NCBI GenBank assembly: GCA_965116235.1
Contig: OZ220496.1
Span: 1,674,001-1,738,000 of the forward strand
Source of the DNA: MPNP01 sp965116235
GTDB taxonomy: Bacteria; Pseudomonadota; Alphaproteobacteria; Rhodobacterales; Rhodobacteraceae
DNA length: 64,000 nt
Direction: 5' to 3'
Positions 61,149 to 64,000 of the stretch are shown here, one piece after another. Below the pieces are notes generated by a model that made no database searches, was not told the DNA's origin, and saw only the letters and a program-made list of their open reading frames with translations. The number at the start of each line of letters is the position of its first letter. Within the stretch, counting starts at the first letter, position 1. Made by a program: the position numbers and the translations under genes.

Positions 61149-62153
61149 ATGCAGCCAGGTAAGAGAAACAGTATCACTGATGTGGCGGGCTTTCGAGTTG
61201 GCAACGCTACTGATCAGGCTATCAAAACTGGAAGTACGGTACTGGTGGGTAGTGAACCGTTTTGTGCAGCCGTTCATGTAATGGGTGGCGCTCCGGGTAC
61301 TCGTGAAACGGATCTGCTGGCACCCGACCGATTGGTTCAAAAGGTTGATGCCATGGTGTTGTCGGGTGGGTCAGCGTTTGGTTTGGACGCGGCTTCTGGT
61401 GTTATGAATGTCTTGGCGAAGCAAGGCAGGGGTTATGTGGTGGAGGATAAAAACATACCCATTGTGCCCGCGGCCATTTTGTTTGATCTTCTCAATGGTG
61501 GCGATAAGAACTGGGATGTCAACCCATATGGTCAGCTCGGCATGGCGGCGCTGGAAAATGCCTGTGAAAGCTTTCAAATAGGTTCGGTCGGTGCAGGAAC
61601 CGGTGCCCAGATCCACGGATTGAAGGGAGGGCTTGGGACTGCGTCTTTGATTACAGACTCCGGGTATACAGTTGGAGCGGTCGTTGCAGTCAACGCCCTT
61701 GGGAGTGTCGTGCTGGGCGAAACACCATACTTTTGGGCTGCACCATTTGAACTGAATGGTGAGTTTGGCAATTTGGGCATGTCGACAGAGGGCCCATATG
61801 GCCTTGACGCAGAACGAAATGATTGGGGAAACAAGCAAGGCGCCAATACGACCATTGGCATCGTTGCAACCGACGCAAACATGAATCAATCAGAATTGAC
61901 CCGTCTTGCTGTCGCTGCGCACGACGGCCTGGCTCGTGCAATCGTGCCATCTCATACCTTGTTTGACGGCGACCTGATGTTTGCTGCATCGAACGGGCAG
62001 AAGAACATGGAGAATAGGGAGGCAATCCTTTTTGAGCTTGGAGCAGGGGTGGCAGTATGTGTTTCTCGGGCGATAGCAAGAGGGGTTTATGAGGCCACTG
62101 CCGACCCCGACGACATGCTACCCACTTGGAAAGACAAGTTTGCGGCCATTTAG
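61149..62153 (+). CDS. P1-family (DmpA-type, S58) aminopeptidase
   Basis: 334-residue self-processing hydrolase of the DmpA fold. The start NSITDVAGFRVGNATD, VLSGGSAFGLDAASGVM, and the presumed autocleavage region GLKGGLGTAS are family-like. A Thr or Ser there would become the N-terminal nucleophile after cleavage; here Thr follows the Gly. Members release N-terminal D-amino acids, beta-amino acids or glycine from short peptides. It stands alone between divergent genes. Confidence 0.85.
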   Translation: MQPGKRNSITDVAGFRVGNATDQAIKTGSTVLVGSEPFCAAVHVMGGAPGTRETDLLAPDRLVQKVDAMVLSGGSAFGLDAASGVMNVLAKQGRGYVVEDKNIPIVPAAILFDLLNGGDKNWDVNPYGQLGMAALENACESFQIGSVGAGTGAQIHGLKGGLGTASLITDSGYTVGAVVAVNALGSVVLGETPYFWAAPFELNGEFGNLGMSTEGPYGLDAERNDWGNKQGANTTIGIVATDANMNQSELTRLAVAAHDGLARAIVPSHTLFDGDLMFAASNGQKNMENREAILFELGAGVAVCVSRAIARGVYEATADPDDMLPTWKDKFAAI

Positions 62154-62467
62154 CCTTGCAATCATTTTTTTGCCAGCTTGTCTTACCGCTTGCGAACAGT
62201 AATGATCCCGCCTGTCCTTTCAGCATCAAGGCCAAAAAGAGAACGGCTGCACATGCCTTGCCATTCAGAGGCAGAAATGCGACTGGCTTGTGACCTTCGG
62301 GGATGGCAGGGCAGACATTAAGTGGTCAATCTCCAACGGCATGGTTAGCACGAGAAAGAGTAGAGAGTGTTTCTGATGACATTGATGTCTGCGGCATCCA
62401 AGCAAGTGATTGTCGAACAGACGGAAGTAAAATCACCTGCAGTTGCCGATGGAAGGCCTGTGTCATC
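62154..62467. other. Intergenic region upstream of tcuA
   Basis: The tcuA frame is open to 62303, but that extension has no family-like sequence. No regulator (TcuR) gene is in the window. Nothing else recognised. Confidence 0.35.
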
Positions 62468-63859
62468 ATGAATGATGCTGGTCTCCGCCCCGGTGTTTTG
62501 GTCGTAGGCAGTGGCAATGCCGGCCTGTGTGCAGCTATGACTGCTGCTGAGGCTGGAGTATCGGTCTTGCTTTTGGAATGTGCCCCTAAACCGTACCGGG
62601 GAGGAAACTCTCGCCATACCCGAAACTTTCGCTGCATGCACGGGAGACCACTTGGCTATCTGACAGGGGCGTATGAAGAGGATGAATTTTTCGAGGACTT
62701 GATCAAGGTTACCCAAGGTCAAACGGACGAGGCTCTGGCTCGAATGACTATCCGGGAATCTGAAGGTTGCTATCACTGGATGGAACAGCATGGGCTAAGA
62801 TTTCAGTCCTCTTTGTCTGGGACACTGTCCCTGACCCGCACGAATGCATTTTTTCTTGGGGGCGGGAAAGCCCTTGTCAATGCCTATTTTCGGAGGGCAC
62901 AGGATTGGGGTGTTCAAGTGGCTTATGAAGCTGAAGTCACCCATCTTGAGCATGACGGTACAAAAATCAATTGCGTTTGCGCCAGCATTGACGGGCAGCT
63001 TACAAAAATAGAGCCACGTTCCATCGTTGTCGCTTCAGGTGGATTTGAAGCGAACGTTGATTGGTTGATCGAGGCGTGGGGCCCATCCGCGAAAAATTTT
63101 TTGGTGCGCGGCACCCCTTACAATCGGGGGCTGGTTTTGAAGGATCTTCTGGATCAAGGAGTTGCGAGCGTCGGCGACCCGACTCAGTGTCACGCGGTCG
63201 CAATCGATGGTCGTGCCCCGAAGTTTGATGGAGGCATCGTCACGAGGCTTGACTGCGTGCCCTTCTCGGTTGTCGTAAACAAGGAAGGCAAACGTTTCTA
63301 TGACGAAGGCGAAGATGTTTGGCCTAAGCGTTATGCCATTTGGGGGCGCCTGGTTGCGGCTCAACCCGATCAGGTTGGATTTGCCATCATTGATTCCCGT
63401 TCTATTGATCTTTTCATGCCTTCTGTCTTTCCTCCTGTCAAGGCCAACAGCATTAAGGGTCTGGCCGTGCAATTGGGCCTGCCTCCATCAACTGTGACAG
63501 AAACGGTAGCGACGTTCAATGGTGCCTGTTGCGACGGTCATTTTGTCCCGACTGACCTTGATGGGGTTTCCACCCGAGGGCTTGAACCGCCGAAATCCAA
63601 CTGGGCCAGACCGATAGTCGAACCTCCGTTTTACGGATATCAGCTTCGACCGGGAGTCACCTTTACCTATCTTGGCTTGAAAGTCGATGAATCAGCACAG
63701 GTCCAGACCGCTTCAGGACCGGTAGAAAACCTCTGGGCTGCGGGTGAAATCATGGCCGGGTCTATTTTGGGTCAGGGTTATCTGGCCGGTTTCGGCATGA
63801 CCATCGGTACAGTATTTGGCCGTCGTGCAGGACAGGAAGCAGCTCAACATGCCCAATAG
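62468..63859 (+). CDS. tcuA: FAD-dependent tricarballylate dehydrogenase TcuA
   Basis: 463 residues from the ATG at 62468. FAD-binding VLVVGSGNAGLCAAMTAAEA near the N-terminus, RGGNSRHTRNFRCMHG, and the C-terminal NLWAAGEIMAGSILGQGYLA fit the fumarate-reductase-like flavoproteins of the TcuA branch. The enzyme oxidises tricarballylate to cis-aconitate and passes electrons to TcuB. Its end overlaps the next gene by 11 bases. The symbol relies on that neighbour. Confidence 0.88.
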   Translation: MNDAGLRPGVLVVGSGNAGLCAAMTAAEAGVSVLLLECAPKPYRGGNSRHTRNFRCMHGRPLGYLTGAYEEDEFFEDLIKVTQGQTDEALARMTIRESEGCYHWMEQHGLRFQSSLSGTLSLTRTNAFFLGGGKALVNAYFRRAQDWGVQVAYEAEVTHLEHDGTKINCVCASIDGQLTKIEPRSIVVASGGFEANVDWLIEAWGPSAKNFLVRGTPYNRGLVLKDLLDQGVASVGDPTQCHAVAIDGRAPKFDGGIVTRLDCVPFSVVVNKEGKRFYDEGEDVWPKRYAIWGRLVAAQPDQVGFAIIDSRSIDLFMPSVFPPVKANSIKGLAVQLGLPPSTVTETVATFNGACCDGHFVPTDLDGVSTRGLEPPKSNWARPIVEPPFYGYQLRPGVTFTYLGLKVDESAQVQTASGPVENLWAAGEIMAGSILGQGYLAGFGMTIGTVFGRRAGQEAAQHAQ

Positions 63860-64000
63860 CCTTTATGTCGAGACAAGTGCCTTTGAGGAAGCAAGGCGTC
63901 AGTTCCAGATCTGCAACGCCTGCAGATACTGTGAGGGGTATTGTGCCGTATTTCCATCCATGTTTGAGCAACGATTGCATTCGGATGGTGATATCACGCA
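63849..64000 (+). CDS. tcuB: Tricarballylate utilization protein TcuB (partial, runs off right edge)
   Basis: The frame opens at the ATG at 63849 inside tcuA and is open to the window end. The first 50 residues include FQICNACRYCEGYCAVFPSM, a cysteine cluster typical of the iron-sulfur and heme protein TcuB that re-oxidises the TcuA flavin. The overlap indicates translational coupling. Most of the gene lies outside the window. Confidence 0.85.
   Translation, partial: MPNSLYVETSAFEEARRQFQICNACRYCEGYCAVFPSMFEQRLHSDGDIT

Noticed and set aside
1..64000. CRISPR array
   Set aside because: No series of regularly spaced identical repeats was seen, and no cas-like gene is present.

Overview
The window looks like chromosomal DNA of an alphaproteobacterium with mid-range G+C. 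The points in favour are Rhodobacter-like porins ending in Phe, an FrcBCA-type sugar ABC operon, a tripartite BioMNY biotin transporter, an IolC fused to a DUF2090 domain, and a SocA/Panacea-type antitoxin. The assignment is inference. Broken genes, IS remnants, ankyrin proteins and poly-G tracts suggest a genome in flux, perhaps host-associated.

Layout. 1-2.2 kb: thiP (cut by the left edge) and thiB behind a TPP riboswitch. 3.0-4.5 and 11.9-13.4 kb: two porin paralogues duplicated with their promoters. 5.2-6.9 kb: AAA-type ATPase with ankyrin repeats. 7.4-9.9 kb: Rieske oxygenase, SDR, nitroreductase. 10-11.6 kb: amino-acid ABC permease and binding protein. 13.6-19.4 kb: class III aminotransferase, acyl-CoA dehydrogenase, second Rieske oxygenase, SLC13/RCK transporter. 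19.6-22.3 kb: iolB and iolC. 22.8-25.7 kb: two related ATPases, one broken and one intact, divergent. 26-27.8 kb: secreted SH3b plus alginate-lyase-like protein. 28.2-30.8 kb: bioMNY and a nitroreductase. 31 kb: CitE-like lyase. 32-34.7 kb: remnants of transposase, resolvase, integrase and ankyrin genes around an intact Phd/PIN toxin-antitoxin pair. 34.9-38.7 kb: RelE-like/SF1 helicase fusion and a SfiI-like restriction-modification pair. 39.1-45.0 kb: iolD, iolE, SDR and a DUF3604/PHP-like protein. 45.4-46.4 kb: dead IS630 copy. 47.1-50.0 kb: autotransporter. 50.3-53.2 kb: sugar ABC operon. 53.5-57.4 kb: glcDEF. 57.5 kb: small heat-shock protein. 58.6 kb: Panacea antitoxin. 59.3-60.8 kb: semialdehyde dehydrogenase. 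61.1 kb: P1/DmpA peptidase. 62.5-64 kb: tcuA and the start of tcuB.

Most striking pattern. Three surface-protein genes (two porins, one autotransporter) each carry a G8 or G9 run just after a short N-terminal leader. In the state sequenced, each run ends in an immediate TAG stop. One extra G (or two fewer) would join the leader to the body, giving Gly-Gly-Val-Asp at the junction in all three. This is the design expected of slipped-strand phase variation, and all three loci read OFF. Three more G9-G11 runs lie in intergenic DNA. One is in a plausible promoter spacer of the same autotransporter, one is upstream of the SfiI-like methyltransferase, and one lies between the two ATPase loci.

Metabolic theme. 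The rest is mostly uptake and catabolism: inositol (iolBC and iolDE in two blocks 17 kb apart), glycolate, tricarballylate, an unidentified sugar, and two Rieske-centred clusters with unknown substrates.
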